Below are positions 54,920-63,888 of a DNA stretch of 64,000 nt, piece by piece. The notes below the pieces were generated by a model. The model did not search any database and had not been told where the DNA came from. It was given only the letters and a program-made list of their open reading frames with translations. The position numbers were made by a program, and so were the translations under genes. Source of the DNA: VGDP01 sp964530335 (GTDB taxonomy: Bacteria > Pseudomonadota > Alphaproteobacteria > SP197); contig CAZGYG010000002.1 of NCBI GenBank assembly GCA_964530335.1, positions 55,053 to 119,052 on the forward strand, written 5' to 3'. Within the stretch, counting starts at the first letter, position 1; each line of letters starts with the position of its first letter.

Positions 54920-56467
54920 CTACTCCCACTCGATCGTCCCGGGCGGTTTCGAGGTGACGTCGTAGACGACCCGGTTGATGCCGCGCACCTCGTTGACGAT
55001 GCGCGTCGCGACGCGGGCGAGGAACTCGTGGGGCAAGGGGTAGTACTCGGCGGTCATGCCGTCGGTCGAGGCGACGGCGCGCAAGGCGCAGACGTTCTCG
55101 TAGGTGCGGGCGTCGCCCATGACGCCCACCGTGCGCACGGGCAGCAGCACCGCGAAGGCCTGCCACACCGGATCGTAGAGGCCGGCGGCGCGCAACTCCT
55201 CGATGAAGATCGCGTCGGCCTTGCGCAGCACGGCGAGGCGTTCCGCCGTCACTTCGCCCGGAACCCGGATCGCCAGTCCGGGGCCCGGGAACGGGTGGCG
55301 GCGGACCAGCCGCTCGGGCAACCCGAGCTCGAGCCCGAGCGCGCGCACCTCGTCCTTGAACAGCTCGCGCAGGGGCTCGACGAGCTTGAGTCGCATGCGC
55401 TCGGGTAGGCCGCCGACGTTGTGGTGGGACTTGATGGTGACGCTCGGACCGCCGGTGAACGAGACCGATTCGATGACGTCCGGGTAGAGCGTGCCCTGGG
55501 CCAGGAACGCGACGGAGCCGATCTTGTGGGCCTCGGCGTCGAACACGTCGATGAACGTCTTGCCGATCGCGCGGCGTTTCGCCTCCGGGTCGGTCAGGCC
55601 CGCGAGCGCGGCCAGGAACGTCGCGCGCGCATCGACGTGGACGAGCGGGATGTTGTAGTGGCCGCGGAACACGGAAACGACCTCGTCCGCCTCGCCCTCG
55701 CGCAGCAGCCCGGTGTCGACGAACACGCAGTGGAGCCGATCGCCGATGGCCTCGTGGATCAGCACCGCCGTGACCGCGGAATCGACCCCGCCCGAGAGGC
55801 CGCAGACGACGCGGTCGCGCCCCACCCGCCTGCGCACGCGATCGATCGCCTCGGCGCGGAAGGCGCGCATGCTCCAGTCCCCGGCGCAACCGGCGACGTG
55901 GCGCGCGAAGTTGGCGATCAACCTGGCGCCGTGCGGGGTGTGGACGACCTCCGGGTGGAACATCAGCCCGTAGTAGCGCCGTTCTTCGTCGGCGATGACG
56001 GCGTGGGGCGAGGCCTCGCTGACCCCCACGGTGCGGAAGCCGGGCGGCAGCCGGATCACGCGGTCGCCATGGGACATCCAGACCTGCTCGCGGTCGCCCG
56101 GCGCCCAGACGCCCTCGAACAGGCGGCAGTCGTGCTTGACGTCGACGAAGGCGCGGCCGAACTCACGGTGGCCCGAGGCCTCGACCTGGCCGCCGAGCTG
56201 GGCGCACATGGCCATCTGGCCGTAGCAGATGCCGAGCAAAGGCACGCCGAGCCGGAACACGATGTCCGGCGCGCGGGGACTCTCGGCCGCCAGCACCGAC
56301 GCCGGCCCGCCGGACATGACGATCGCGCGGGGCGCGAAGGCCTCGATCGCCGCGGCCTCGGCGTTGTACGGCACGATCTCGCAGTAGACGCCCGCCTCGC
56401 GGATGCGCCGCGCGATGAGCTGGGTGAACTGCGAGCCGAAGTCAAGGACGAGGATGCGCTCGGTCAC
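54920..56467 (-). CDS. guaA: GMP synthase (glutamine-hydrolysing)
   Basis: The 515-residue enzyme converts XMP to GMP. The class I glutaminase domain has MSGGPASVL, the nucleophile in LLGICYGQM and HPEVVHT. The ATP-pyrophosphatase domain has the PP-loop GLSGGVDSAVTAVL and the C-terminal dimerisation part ends DVTSKPPGTIEWE. The start is the GTG at 56467. It ends the guaB-TPR-guaA block on this strand. Confidence 0.97.
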   Translation of the reverse strand: MTERILVLDFGSQFTQLIARRIREAGVYCEIVPYNAEAAAIEAFAPRAIVMSGGPASVLAAESPRAPDIVFRLGVPLLGICYGQMAMCAQLGGQVEASGHREFGRAFVDVKHDCRLFEGVWAPGDREQVWMSHGDRVIRLPPGFRTVGVSEASPHAVIADEERRYYGLMFHPEVVHTPHGARLIANFARHVAGCAGDWSMRAFRAEAIDRVRRRVGRDRVVCGLSGGVDSAVTAVLIHEAIGDRLHCVFVDTGLLREGEADEVVSVFRGHYNIPLVHVDARATFLAALAGLTDPEAKRRAIGKTFIDVFDAEAHKIGSVAFLAQGTLYPDVIESVSFTGGPSVTIKSHHNVGGLPERMRLKLVEPLRELFKDEVRALGLELGLPERLVRRHPFPGPGLAIRVPGEVTAERLAVLRKADAIFIEELRAAGLYDPVWQAFAVLLPVRTVGVMGDARTYENVCALRAVASTDGMTAEYYPLPHEFLARVATRIVNEVRGINRVVYDVTSKPPGTIEWE

Positions 56468-56476
56468 GTTCCCGCG

Positions 56477-56508
56477 GTCGTCGCCCCTGTCGTTGCCCCT
56501 GTCGTCGT
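56477..56508. repeat. 12-bp imperfect tandem repeat upstream of guaA
   Basis: GTCGTCGCCCCT (56477-56488) and GTCGTTGCCCCT (56489-56500), then a partial GTCGTCGT. It occupies the short gap between the TPR gene and the guaA GTG. Confidence 0.6.
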
Positions 56509-56527
56509 CACGACGTTGCCCTCGCGC

Positions 56528-57028
56528 TCAGCCGCTGTGCGTCGCTTTGTACGCGGCGACCGCCTCGGCGAGCTCGTCGCGCTGCTCGCAACCGCCGGGG
56601 CAGATGCCGGCCAGGGCGGCGAGATGCTCCTCGGCCTTGGCCAGGTCGTCGAGCTCGAGGTACGCCTCGCCGATGTACTCGTGGGCGTCGGCGTGGTTGG
56701 GATCGACCGCGAGCGCCGCCTGATAGTGCTCGAGCGCGCTCTCGAAGTCGCCCGTCTTGCGGTAGGCGAAGCCGAGCAGGCTCTGGGCGTCGGCGTGGCG
56801 CGGGTCGGCCGCGACGGACTTGGTCAGGGCCGCGATGGCAGCCTGGAAGTTGTTCACCTTCACGAACTTGCGCCCTTGCTGGAAGGACTCCTCGCCCGCG
56901 CTCGTCGTGCTCGACGACGACGAGCTCGACGACGACGAGCTCGAGCCGCTGCTCATCGCCATGGCCGAGGTCGCCATCAGCGCCGCGACGGCCACGGCGG
57001 ACAAGGCTGCGATCAGTTTTCGAGTCAT
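56528..57028 (-). CDS. Secreted TPR protein with poly-Ser linker
   Basis: The 166-residue protein has a signal peptide (LIAALSAVAVAALMATSAMA, residues 5-24), then a low-complexity serine run (about 27-40) and TPR repeats: FQAAIAALTKSVAADPRHADAQSLLGFAYRKTGDFESALEHYQAALAVDPNHADAHEYIGEAYLELDDLAKAEEHLAAL. Two cysteines in CPGGC near the C-terminus could form a disulfide. The ATG at 57028 has GGGAG upstream. The function is unknown; it is a periplasmic scaffold by inference. It lies between guaB and guaA with its own candidate promoter. Confidence 0.8.
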   Translation of the reverse strand: MTRKLIAALSAVAVAALMATSAMAMSSGSSSSSSSSSSSSTTSAGEESFQQGRKFVKVNNFQAAIAALTKSVAADPRHADAQSLLGFAYRKTGDFESALEHYQAALAVDPNHADAHEYIGEAYLELDDLAKAEEHLAALAGICPGGCEQRDELAEAVAAYKATHSG

Positions 57029-57112
57029 GAAGTTATCTCCCTTGGGGGTTGTCTTCCGTGAAAGTTTGCTTTTGCCCGAACGATCGACGCTCCGGGCCTT
57101 TCCCCCGATTCC

Positions 57113-57141
57113 CCTATACGACCGCGATTCCATCAAGGCAA
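57113..57141 (-). promoter_or_regulatory. Candidate promoter of the TPR gene
   Basis: On the minus strand TTGCCT (57141-57136), a 17-bp spacer and TATAGG (57118-57113), just downstream of the guaB stop and 85 nt before the TPR ATG. Confidence 0.45.
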
Positions 57142-57149
57142 AGATCACG

Positions 57150-58622
57150 TTAGCGTGAGTAAGGATAATTGGGCGCCTCGCGCACGACCGAAACGTCGTG
57201 CACGTGGCTTTCCCTGAGCGCGGCGTCGGAAACGCGGCGGAACCGGCAATTCGTCTGCATCGCCTTGATGTCGGCCGAGCCGGTGTAGCCCATCGCCGCG
57301 CGCAGGCCGCCGACGAGCTGGTGGACCACCGCCGAAACCGGACCCTTGTAGGCGACCCGGCCCTCGACCCCCTCGGCCACGAACTTGAGGGTGTCGCCCA
57401 CCTCTTCCTGGAAGTAGCGGTCGGCCGAACCGCGCGCCATCGCCGCGACCGAACCCATACCGCGGTAAGACTTGTATGAGCGGCCTTGGTAGAGGAACAC
57501 CTCGCCGGGGCTTTCCTCGGTGCCGGCGAACAGGTTGCCGATCATGGCGCAGTCGGCGCCGGCGGCGATCGCCTTGGCCAGGTCGCCCGAGAACTTGATG
57601 CCGCCGTCGGCGATCAGGGGCACGTCGGCCTTGCGGCACACCTCGGACGCCTCGAGGATCGCCGAAAACTGGGGCACGCCGACGCCGGCGACGATGCGGG
57701 TGGTGCAGATCGACCCCGGCCCGATGCCGACCTTGACCGCGTCGGCCCCGGCGTCGATCAGCGCCCGCGCGCCGTCGGGCGTGGCGACGTTTCCGGCGAC
57801 GACTTGGGCGCGGTTGCTCAGGCGCTTGATGCCGCCGACCGCCTCGATCACGCGCTCGGAATGGCCGTGCGCCGTATCGACCACGACCACGTCGGCGCCC
57901 GCGTCCAGGAGCGCCCGGGCGCGTTCCAGGCCATCCGGGCCGACCCCGGTCGCGGCGCCGACCCTGAGGCGCCCCTTGTCGTCCTTGCATGCGGCGGGGA
58001 ACGACTGCGCCTTCTCCATGTCCTTGACGGTGATCAGGCCGACGCAGCGGAACGCCTCGTCGACGACCAGCAGCTTTTCGATGCGGTGCTGATGCAGCAG
58101 CCGCTTGGCCTCGTCCATGCCGACGCCGTCGCGCACCGTGACCAGGTTCTCCTTGGTCATCAGCGCGTTGACCGGTTGGCCGAGATTGGTGGCGAAGCGC
58201 ACGTCGCGGTGGGTCAGGATGCCGACCAGCCGGCCCGACGGCTGTTCGACCACGGGGATGCCCGAGATGGCGTGCTCGGCCATGAGTTGCAGGGCCTGGT
58301 TGAGCGGGACGTCCGGCTCGACTGTGACCGGGTTGACCACCATGCCCGACTCGAAGCGCTTGACGCGCCGCACCTCTTCCGCCTGCCGCGCCGCGTCGAG
58401 GTTCTTGTGCAGGATGCCGATACCGCCGTGCTGCGCCATGGCGATCGCCATGGCGGTCTCGGTTACCGTGTCCATCGCCGCGGACAGCAGAGGAATGCCG
58501 AGATTGATCGAGCGGGTCAGGCGGGAGGCGACGTTGGTCTGGGCGGGCAGCACGCGCGAATAGGCCGGAACCAGGGTAACGTCGTCGAAGGTGAGGGAGT
58601 CCTCGATAACCCGCGGAGCCAT
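57150..58622 (-). CDS. guaB: Inosine-5'-monophosphate dehydrogenase
   Basis: The 490-residue enzyme oxidises IMP to XMP. LTFDDVTLVPAYSRVLP opens the barrel, two CBS domains lie at about 95-210 (ISGIPVVEQPSGRLVGILTHRDVRF), the catalytic Cys is in KVGIGPGSICTTRIVAGVG, and the flap has YRGMGSVAAM with K-F-V-A-E-G-V-E-G-R-V. The C-terminus ends VVREAPNYPYSR. The ATG at 58622 is 31 nt from a good promoter, and a small hairpin (TATCC-CTGA-GGATA) sits in the leader. Confidence 0.97.
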   Translation of the reverse strand: MAPRVIEDSLTFDDVTLVPAYSRVLPAQTNVASRLTRSINLGIPLLSAAMDTVTETAMAIAMAQHGGIGILHKNLDAARQAEEVRRVKRFESGMVVNPVTVEPDVPLNQALQLMAEHAISGIPVVEQPSGRLVGILTHRDVRFATNLGQPVNALMTKENLVTVRDGVGMDEAKRLLHQHRIEKLLVVDEAFRCVGLITVKDMEKAQSFPAACKDDKGRLRVGAATGVGPDGLERARALLDAGADVVVVDTAHGHSERVIEAVGGIKRLSNRAQVVAGNVATPDGARALIDAGADAVKVGIGPGSICTTRIVAGVGVPQFSAILEASEVCRKADVPLIADGGIKFSGDLAKAIAAGADCAMIGNLFAGTEESPGEVFLYQGRSYKSYRGMGSVAAMARGSADRYFQEEVGDTLKFVAEGVEGRVAYKGPVSAVVHQLVGGLRAAMGYTGSADIKAMQTNCRFRRVSDAALRESHVHDVSVVREAPNYPYSR

Positions 58623-58652
58623 GCGTGCCTTATCCTCAGGGATAGGCGCGCC

Positions 58653-58680
58653 ACTATACACATCGGCGGTGGGTTGCCAA
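58653..58680 (-). promoter_or_regulatory. Promoter of guaB
   Basis: On the minus strand TTGGCA (58680-58675), a 16-bp spacer and TATAGT (58658-58653). It lies just after the rlmE stop, 31 nt before the guaB ATG. Confidence 0.65.
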
Positions 58681-58686
58681 GGTTGA

Positions 58687-59346
58687 TTACCCGGTGTCGC
58701 GGCCACGAAAGCCCTGGGCGACGAGGTAGACCTCGCGCGATTCGGCCCGGCTGGCCGCCGGCTTGGCGTGGCGCGCGGCGCGAAAGTCGCGCCGGATAGC
58801 GCCGAGCAGACCCGCCGCGGCGCCGCCCTGCAACACCTTGCAGACGAAAGCGCCGCCGGGCGCGAGCACGCCGCGGGCGAGCTCGAACGCCGCCTCGGCC
58901 AGGGCAAGGACGCGCACGTGGTCGGTGTCGCGATCGCCGGTCGCGGCCGCCGCCATGTCGCTCAGCACCACGTCCGCCGGGCCATCGAGCGCGGCCCGGA
59001 TGCGATCGAGCGTCGCCGCGTCGCGGGCGTCCCCGTGCACGATCACGACACCCGGGATCGGCGGCAGGACCTGGACATCGACGGCGACGACACGACCCTG
59101 GGCGCCGACCCGGCGGGCGGCGACCTGGGCCCAGCCGCCGGGGGCGGCGCCCAGGTCGAGCACCCGCGCGCCCTTGCGCAGCAGACGGAAGCGGTCGTCG
59201 AGCTGGATCAGCTTGAACGCGGCGCGGGAGCGGTAGCCCTTGGCCCGGGCATCCTTGACGAAGGGGTCGCGCGCCTGCCGTTCGAGCCAGCGCCGGGACG
59301 ACAGCGTACGCCGCGCACTCCCGCCGCCGGGGCGGGCGGCCGTCAC
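58687..59346 (-). CDS. rlmE: 23S rRNA 2'-O-methyltransferase RlmE (FtsJ/RrmJ)
   Basis: The 219-residue methyltransferase modifies U2552 of 23S rRNA. The K-D-K-E tetrad is visible: Lys in RSRAAFKLIQLD, Asp in VVLSDMAA, Lys in FVCKVLQGG and Glu in ESREVYLVAQGFR. The SAM motif is VLDLGAAPGGWAQVAA. The GTG at 59346 overlaps the ppx stop (GTGA), which fixes the start. Confidence 0.95.
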   Translation of the reverse strand: MTAARPGGGSARRTLSSRRWLERQARDPFVKDARAKGYRSRAAFKLIQLDDRFRLLRKGARVLDLGAAPGGWAQVAARRVGAQGRVVAVDVQVLPPIPGVVIVHGDARDAATLDRIRAALDGPADVVLSDMAAAATGDRDTDHVRVLALAEAAFELARGVLAPGGAFVCKVLQGGAAAGLLGAIRRDFRAARHAKPAASRAESREVYLVAQGFRGRDTG

Positions 59347-60398
59347 GTGGCCGAGGCGCGGCGCGGGCCGCGATCCGCCGCGATCATGCGCAGGAGCATA
59401 CCTTCGCGCAGGCCGCGGTCGGCGACGTGCAGTCGCCCGGCCGGCCACTGCCGCTGGATCGCGAGCAGGATGGCGCACCCTGCCAGCACCAGGTCGGCGC
59501 GCTCCGGCCCGACGCACGGCAGGGCGGCGCGGCCCCGGGCGTCGAGCGCGAGCAGCCGTTCGCAGACCTGCTCGTTCGCGGCGTAGTCAAGCTCGATGCC
59601 GTCGACCCGCCTGCGGTCGTACGCCGGCAATTCCAGGTGCAGGCCCGCCAGGGTCGTCACCGTGCCCGACGTGCCGATGACCTGGACCTCGGCCCGCGCG
59701 ATCGCCGCGCCGATGCCGTGCGCCGCCTCGAACGCGGCAAGGCTTTCCGCGACCAAAGCGATCATGCGCTCGAACGCCGGGCGCGAGACGACGTCGCCGC
59801 CGTGGTCCTCGGCGAGCGTGACGACCCCGTGCGGCAGCGACGTCCAACCAAGCGGTCGGCAGCCGGCGCCATCGATCGCGACCCAGGAAATCTCGGTGCT
59901 TCCCCCGCCGATGTCGAACACCAGCATCCGGGACCTGCCCGGCTGTGCAAGGGGCAGGCAGCCGTCGCGCGCGAGCTCGGCCTCTTCCTCGGGCGTGATG
60001 ACCTCGAAGCCGAGCCCGGTCTCGGCGGCGACCCGGTCGAGGAAGGCCCGGCCGTTGCCCGCCCGGCGGCAGGCCTCGGTGGCGATGGCGCGCACCCGGC
60101 GAGGCCGGTTGCGCCGCACCTTGTCGGCGCAGACGCGCAGCGCGGCGAGCGTACGGTCCATGGCCGCGTCCGACAGCCGGCCGCTGGCGCCCAGGCCCTC
60201 GCCCAGGCGCACGATGCGCGAGAAGGCGTCGAGCACCCGGAACCCGTGGCGCTCCGGCGCCGCGACCAGGAGCCGGCAGTTGTTGGTGCCGAGGTCGATC
60301 GCGGCGTAGGGGCGGCTTCGACGCCTGTGCCGCGCTGCGAAGCCCGGATGCACCACGGTTACGACGCCCCCTAGCGTTGCTGTGCACCTGCGTGGCAT
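59343..60398 (-). CDS. ppx: Ppx/GppA-family exopolyphosphatase (short form)
   Basis: The 351-residue protein has the ASKHA-fold motifs YAAIDLGTNNCRLLVAAPE, IATEACRRAGNG, ITPEEEAELA, VFDIGGGSTEISWVA and VIGTSGTVTTLAGLHL. It is of the short type lacking the C-terminal HD-like domain of E. coli Ppx, as in many alphaproteobacteria. It hydrolyses polyphosphate or pppGpp. The start is the ATG at 60398; GTG codons downstream are possible. It is coupled to rlmE. Confidence 0.9.
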   Translation of the reverse strand: MPRRCTATLGGVVTVVHPGFAARHRRRSRPYAAIDLGTNNCRLLVAAPERHGFRVLDAFSRIVRLGEGLGASGRLSDAAMDRTLAALRVCADKVRRNRPRRVRAIATEACRRAGNGRAFLDRVAAETGLGFEVITPEEEAELARDGCLPLAQPGRSRMLVFDIGGGSTEISWVAIDGAGCRPLGWTSLPHGVVTLAEDHGGDVVSRPAFERMIALVAESLAAFEAAHGIGAAIARAEVQVIGTSGTVTTLAGLHLELPAYDRRRVDGIELDYAANEQVCERLLALDARGRAALPCVGPERADLVLAGCAILLAIQRQWPAGRLHVADRGLREGMLLRMIAADRGPRRASAT

Positions 60399-60542
60399 CG
60401 GGCCCGTCCGACCCCGGACCCGCATGTCGCGGTGGCCCGCATGTCGCGGTGGCCCGCACGACGCGGCGGTTGGTGTAACACAATCTCCGGTTTTCGGAAG
60501 GGTCTTGGCATGTCCATGGCTGGGGCCGGCGCGGTGCCCGGC

Positions 60543-60571
60543 TTGACAGCCCCTTGGCCGATTCCTAAGGT
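60543..60571 (+). promoter_or_regulatory. Candidate promoter of tRNA-Gln
   Basis: TTGACA (60543-60548), a 17-bp spacer and TAAGGT (60566-60571), 45 bp before the tRNA. The -35 is perfect, the -10 weak. Confidence 0.45.
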
Positions 60572-60616
60572 CCGGCGGTCCCACGGGTCGACGCCCGTGA
60601 CGTGACGCTAGCCCAT

Positions 60617-60690
60617 TGGGGGATAGTTTAACGGTAGAACTCTCGGCTCTGACCCGAGCAATCTTGGTTCGAATCCAAGTCCCCCAGCCA
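60617..60690 (+). tRNA. tRNA-Gln(CTG)
   Basis: Acceptor TGGGGGA/TCCCCCA, anticodon stem CTCGG/CCGAG with loop CTCTGAC (anticodon CTG), T arm CTTGG-TTCGAAT-CCAAG, discriminator G and an encoded CCA (74 nt). A 112-bp repeat begins 57 bp downstream. Confidence 0.95.
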
Positions 60691-60747
60691 AATCTCGCTT
60701 CTCGCCGAAATGGCCGTGTTCCCCGCCTCCTGGCGGGCGGCGCTGGC

Positions 60748-60859
60748 GGTGATCGGCGCAGCATGTCCGAACCCAGGGGTGGAGCGGACATCGGCGTCGG
60801 AATGTCAGCTGAACTCCCAAGAGCGGCCGATACGGGCAGGTCGGTCCGAGGCGCGAGTC
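60748..60859. repeat. 112-bp dispersed direct repeat, copy A
   Basis: About 88% identical (13 mismatches, no gaps) to 63889-64000, with the last 42 bp identical. It contains an inverted ATGTCCG/CGGACAT pair. It lies in a 405-bp stretch (60691-61095) after tRNA-Gln with no gene; besides this repeat that stretch holds a TATACT hexamer (61059-61064) that may serve the DUF1778 gene. Confidence 0.85.
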
Positions 60860-61095
60860 TAGCCAAGAACGGACCCGCCCATGCGCGTCGTCCGTCTACA
60901 TTGCCTCCTTCGCGGGAGGATTGAGCGGCCATTGGTGATGCTTGTAGCAGCGAGAGGCAGCAATCACCGTCGCTCAACGCGCTCCGGTTTGCCGCAGAGG
61001 GCGAAAATGGCTAAGCTGACGCAAGAATGACGGTTCATCTGGGGAATGTCAGGTAAGGTATACTACCGTACATCTCAGAAGATCGAGGATCGGCG

Positions 61096-61431
61096 ATGGG
61101 TGCAGCCGGGACAAAGAATACCGAGGAGCCCAGAACCGAGCGGATGGAGTTGCGCGTGCGGCCCTCGGCGAAGCGGACGAGTCAGCGGGCGATACCCCTG
61201 AGCGTGCTTTCGGCGGCGGACTTGGCCATCAAGGCTTCGCGCCAATTGCTCACCGAGCACGAGCGCGTCGAGCTAACCGGCGCCGATCGCGATGCCTTCC
61301 TCGATCTCATCACCCACCGCAGTTTCATCATCCTGCCATTGCCGGTGGGGAAATCCGATCTCGACATCCTCGTCGCCGCCATGGGCGGCATGTTCGAGGA
61401 CCGCGCGGCGCTCCTCCACGCAACGGTCTGA
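61096..61431 (+). CDS. DUF1778 antitoxin-like protein with aberrant C-terminus
   Basis: The 111-residue protein has the DUF1778 (TacA-type ribbon-helix-helix antitoxin) core: RMELRVRPSAKRTSQRAIPLSVLSAADLAIKASRQLLTEHERVELTGADRDAFLDLI, about 16-72. Typical members end with about 20 residues that bind a GNAT toxin; here the tail is a longer hydrophobic, unrelated-looking stretch (THRSFIILPLPVGKSDLDILVAAMGG). No GNAT toxin follows. It is an orphan or a degenerate antitoxin. GAGGA precedes the ATG. Confidence 0.6.
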   Translation: MGAAGTKNTEEPRTERMELRVRPSAKRTSQRAIPLSVLSAADLAIKASRQLLTEHERVELTGADRDAFLDLITHRSFIILPLPVGKSDLDILVAAMGGMFEDRAALLHATV

Positions 61432-61438
61432 CGCCTTC

Positions 61439-61903
61439 ATGGGTGCCGCGCTCTTCCACATCGACCAGGCTAAGGATTTCATCGGCCGCGAGATCGCCCT
61501 GTCGGACTGGGTGACGATCGACCAGGATCAGGTCGACCAGTTCGCCTACGCCACCCGCGACCCCGACTGGATGCACGTCGACGTGGAACGCTCGCGCCGC
61601 GAGAGCCCCTATCGGGGCACCATCGTCCAGGGCTTCCTCATGATGTCCCTGGTCATCCACCTGCAGAACCAGGTCGGTCTGGCGCTCGGCGGGACCAGCT
61701 ACGGCCTCAACTACGGCATGGACCGGGTACGTTTCACCGACGTGGTCATGGTGGGGGCGCGGGTACGCGACCGGGTCACCCTGCTGAGTTGCAAGCCCAA
61801 GGGCGAGGGTGTGCTGATGAAGACCCGCGATACCCTTGAGGTCGAAGGCAAGTCCAAGCCAGGCATGGTCGCCGACTGGCTCGTCTACTTGTACCGCAGC
61901 TAG
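61439..61903 (+). CDS. MaoC-like hot-dog dehydratase
   Basis: The 154-residue protein has the MaoC hot-dog domain: FIGREIALSDWVTIDQDQVDQFAYATRDPDWMHVDVERSRRESPYRGTIVQGFLMMSL. The hydratase Asp-His pair is retained in DPDWMHVD, but the usual I-A-H-G loop reads IVQG. Members hydrate enoyl-CoA substrates. It starts at the ATG at 61439, 8 bp after the DUF1778 stop, and its stop overlaps the convergent acyl-CoA ligase stop over the CTAG at 61900-61903. Pairing with the ligase suggests a small acyl-CoA pathway. Confidence 0.85.
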   Translation: MGAALFHIDQAKDFIGREIALSDWVTIDQDQVDQFAYATRDPDWMHVDVERSRRESPYRGTIVQGFLMMSLVIHLQNQVGLALGGTSYGLNYGMDRVRFTDVVMVGARVRDRVTLLSCKPKGEGVLMKTRDTLEVEGKSKPGMVADWLVYLYRS

Positions 61904-63501
61904 CGCCACACCCCGTCCACGCGATCGAAGCTGTCGGTGCGCAGGTCCGGCGTTTCAGCCACCAGAGTCTTCTTCTCGACCCGGTCCGATTCGGTCTTCG
62001 GGAAGCTCGTTCGGTAGGCGAGGTAGCGCGGCACCTTGAACGGCGCGAGCAGCCGCCGGCAGTGGTCGACAACGACTTCCGGCGTGACGTCGGATTTGGT
62101 CAGGCCGTCCTTGAGCTGCAGGTAGGCCTTGACCTCCTCGCCGACCACCGGATCGGGCACCGGCACCACCGCGGCCTCGGCGATCCCTGGATGGCCCCGC
62201 AGAACCTCCTCGACCTCGCGCACGGCGACATTCTCGGCGTTGCGCCGGATCATCTCCTTGAGCCGGCCGACGATGGTATGGAAGCCCCGATCGTCGACGC
62301 GGAACAGGTCGCCGGTGCGCATCCAGCCGTCGCGGAACGTCAGGGCATTGACCTCCGGCTTGTTGTAGTAGCCCAGCATGAGGCCGGGCCCCTTCAGCCA
62401 CAGCTCGCCCTCGTGGCCCGATGCGACCGGCTGCCCGGACGGATCCAGCACGGCGGTCTCGCGATACGGCGCCGGCCAGCCGCACGATCCGGAACCAACC
62501 ATGTCGTCGGCCTCGATCGGCATGAACAGCGCCGATCCGCACTCGGTCATGCCGAACGCCTCGCGGGCGATACAGCCGTAGCGCTGCTCAAGCGGCGCGT
62601 GGAGGGACCGCGTCAACCCGAACAGGTAGACGAGCTTGAGGCCACAACCGTGGTCGAGCGGTGTCTCCGGTTGATGGTAGAGCGCCTCGAGGAAGTAGCA
62701 GTACTCCAGACCGTGCTGCCGCACCCAAGCCACGAATCGGCTGGCGCTCGGCCGGTCGGCAACGAAAATGGCACCGCCGGTGAACAGCGCCAACGTCAGG
62801 AAGATCGGCCCATCCAGGTAGAACAGGTTTTGGTTGTAGAGTGCACGCCGCAGCCGAAACCCGAGGGTCTGCGACTCGACCCAACCGACCGTCATCCAGT
62901 AGCGGTGGGTCAGCATGCAGCCCTTCGGGAAGCCGGTGGTCCCCGACGTGTACTGGATATTCAGAAGATCGTCGGCGCCCACCGGCTCGGTCGCCTCAAA
63001 GGTGTCGGCGGCGCGGGCCATCAGGCCGTCGAAGTCCAGACCCAGCACGACCACACGATTCGGACCAAGGCTGTCGAGCTTCGCCCCGATGTCCTCGTAC
63101 ACGCCCACCAGGTCCGGGTGCACGATCAGCAGCTCGGCATCCGAATCGCGGAGCACGTAGTCGAGCTCGCGCGCGGTGTAGCGCGCGTTGACCCAGACGA
63201 TGGCGGCACCGAGCTTGGCGAGCGCGAACCAGACGATCGGCACCGCCGGCACGTTCCACGACATCAGCGCCACATGGCTTCCGCGCCGAACGCCGCGGGC
63301 CCGAAGAGCGTTGGCGGCCCGGTTCACGGCCTGGGCGAGTTGCACAAAGGTCAGCGACGTTCCGGCTTCGAAGAACACGTACGCGGGCCGGTCGCCATAG
63401 GCCACGGCGGCGGCGTCGACCAGCGCCCCCAGGGTCGCCGGCAGGGGGACCGACTCGATCCTGCGGCGGCGAGCGTCCCAGGTGGCGCGGTCGATGGTCA
63501 C
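61900..63501 (-). CDS. Acyl-CoA synthetase / AMP-dependent ligase
   Basis: The 533-residue ANL-superfamily ligase has the P-loop-like YTSGTTGFPKGCMLTH, the adenylate motif EAFGMTECGSALF, the hinge GWMRTGD and GRLKEMIRRNAENV. The C-terminal A10 segment reads FPKTESDRVEKKTL, with D-R instead of the G-K containing the usual catalytic lysine; carnitine-CoA ligase (CaiC)-type members show a comparable T-E-R variant. The substrate may be a carboxylate of unknown nature. The start is the GTG at 63501. Confidence 0.88.
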   Translation of the reverse strand: MTIDRATWDARRRRIESVPLPATLGALVDAAAVAYGDRPAYVFFEAGTSLTFVQLAQAVNRAANALRARGVRRGSHVALMSWNVPAVPIVWFALAKLGAAIVWVNARYTARELDYVLRDSDAELLIVHPDLVGVYEDIGAKLDSLGPNRVVVLGLDFDGLMARAADTFEATEPVGADDLLNIQYTSGTTGFPKGCMLTHRYWMTVGWVESQTLGFRLRRALYNQNLFYLDGPIFLTLALFTGGAIFVADRPSASRFVAWVRQHGLEYCYFLEALYHQPETPLDHGCGLKLVYLFGLTRSLHAPLEQRYGCIAREAFGMTECGSALFMPIEADDMVGSGSCGWPAPYRETAVLDPSGQPVASGHEGELWLKGPGLMLGYYNKPEVNALTFRDGWMRTGDLFRVDDRGFHTIVGRLKEMIRRNAENVAVREVEEVLRGHPGIAEAAVVPVPDPVVGEEVKAYLQLKDGLTKSDVTPEVVVDHCRRLLAPFKVPRYLAYRTSFPKTESDRVEKKTLVAETPDLRTDSFDRVDGVWR

Positions 63502-63888
63502 GTGCAGGCCGGGTTAGCAATCATTTCGCAGATGACCTGTGCAACGGGGTAGACGATAGCAGATGACGGGGTTCCCAGGAAGCGACTGGCCGGCTGCACA
63601 GTCCACGCGGCGTTCCGCCCGTTCCGAACGACGTCCAATCAGGCAATATGGCCATTTTTCCAGAGATCAAGGCACGCTCCTTCGTCATGATGAAGCATCC
63701 GACTGGCCGAGTTACTACGCTAAGGCCGGTCTTGGTCGCAGGCCGTCAATCGGCCGCAGAATCTCTCCAAACAATTCCTCTGGTACCCAGACCTCAGCCA
63801 TCCGGAGGGCGACATGGCGGTCGTGATTCGGGGCATTGAAGAATTAAGGTGTTCTGCATGTCTCTGAAGGGTCAGGTCCCGCCTTCAT
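63502..63888. other. 387-bp region without a supported gene
   Basis: The base composition is visibly more AT-rich than the coding regions. Short frames occur on both strands, including a minus-strand R-M-A-E-V-W-V-P-E-E-L-F stretch that looks protein-like but matches no family I know. It may hold the ligase promoter. It ends at repeat copy B. Confidence 0.5.
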
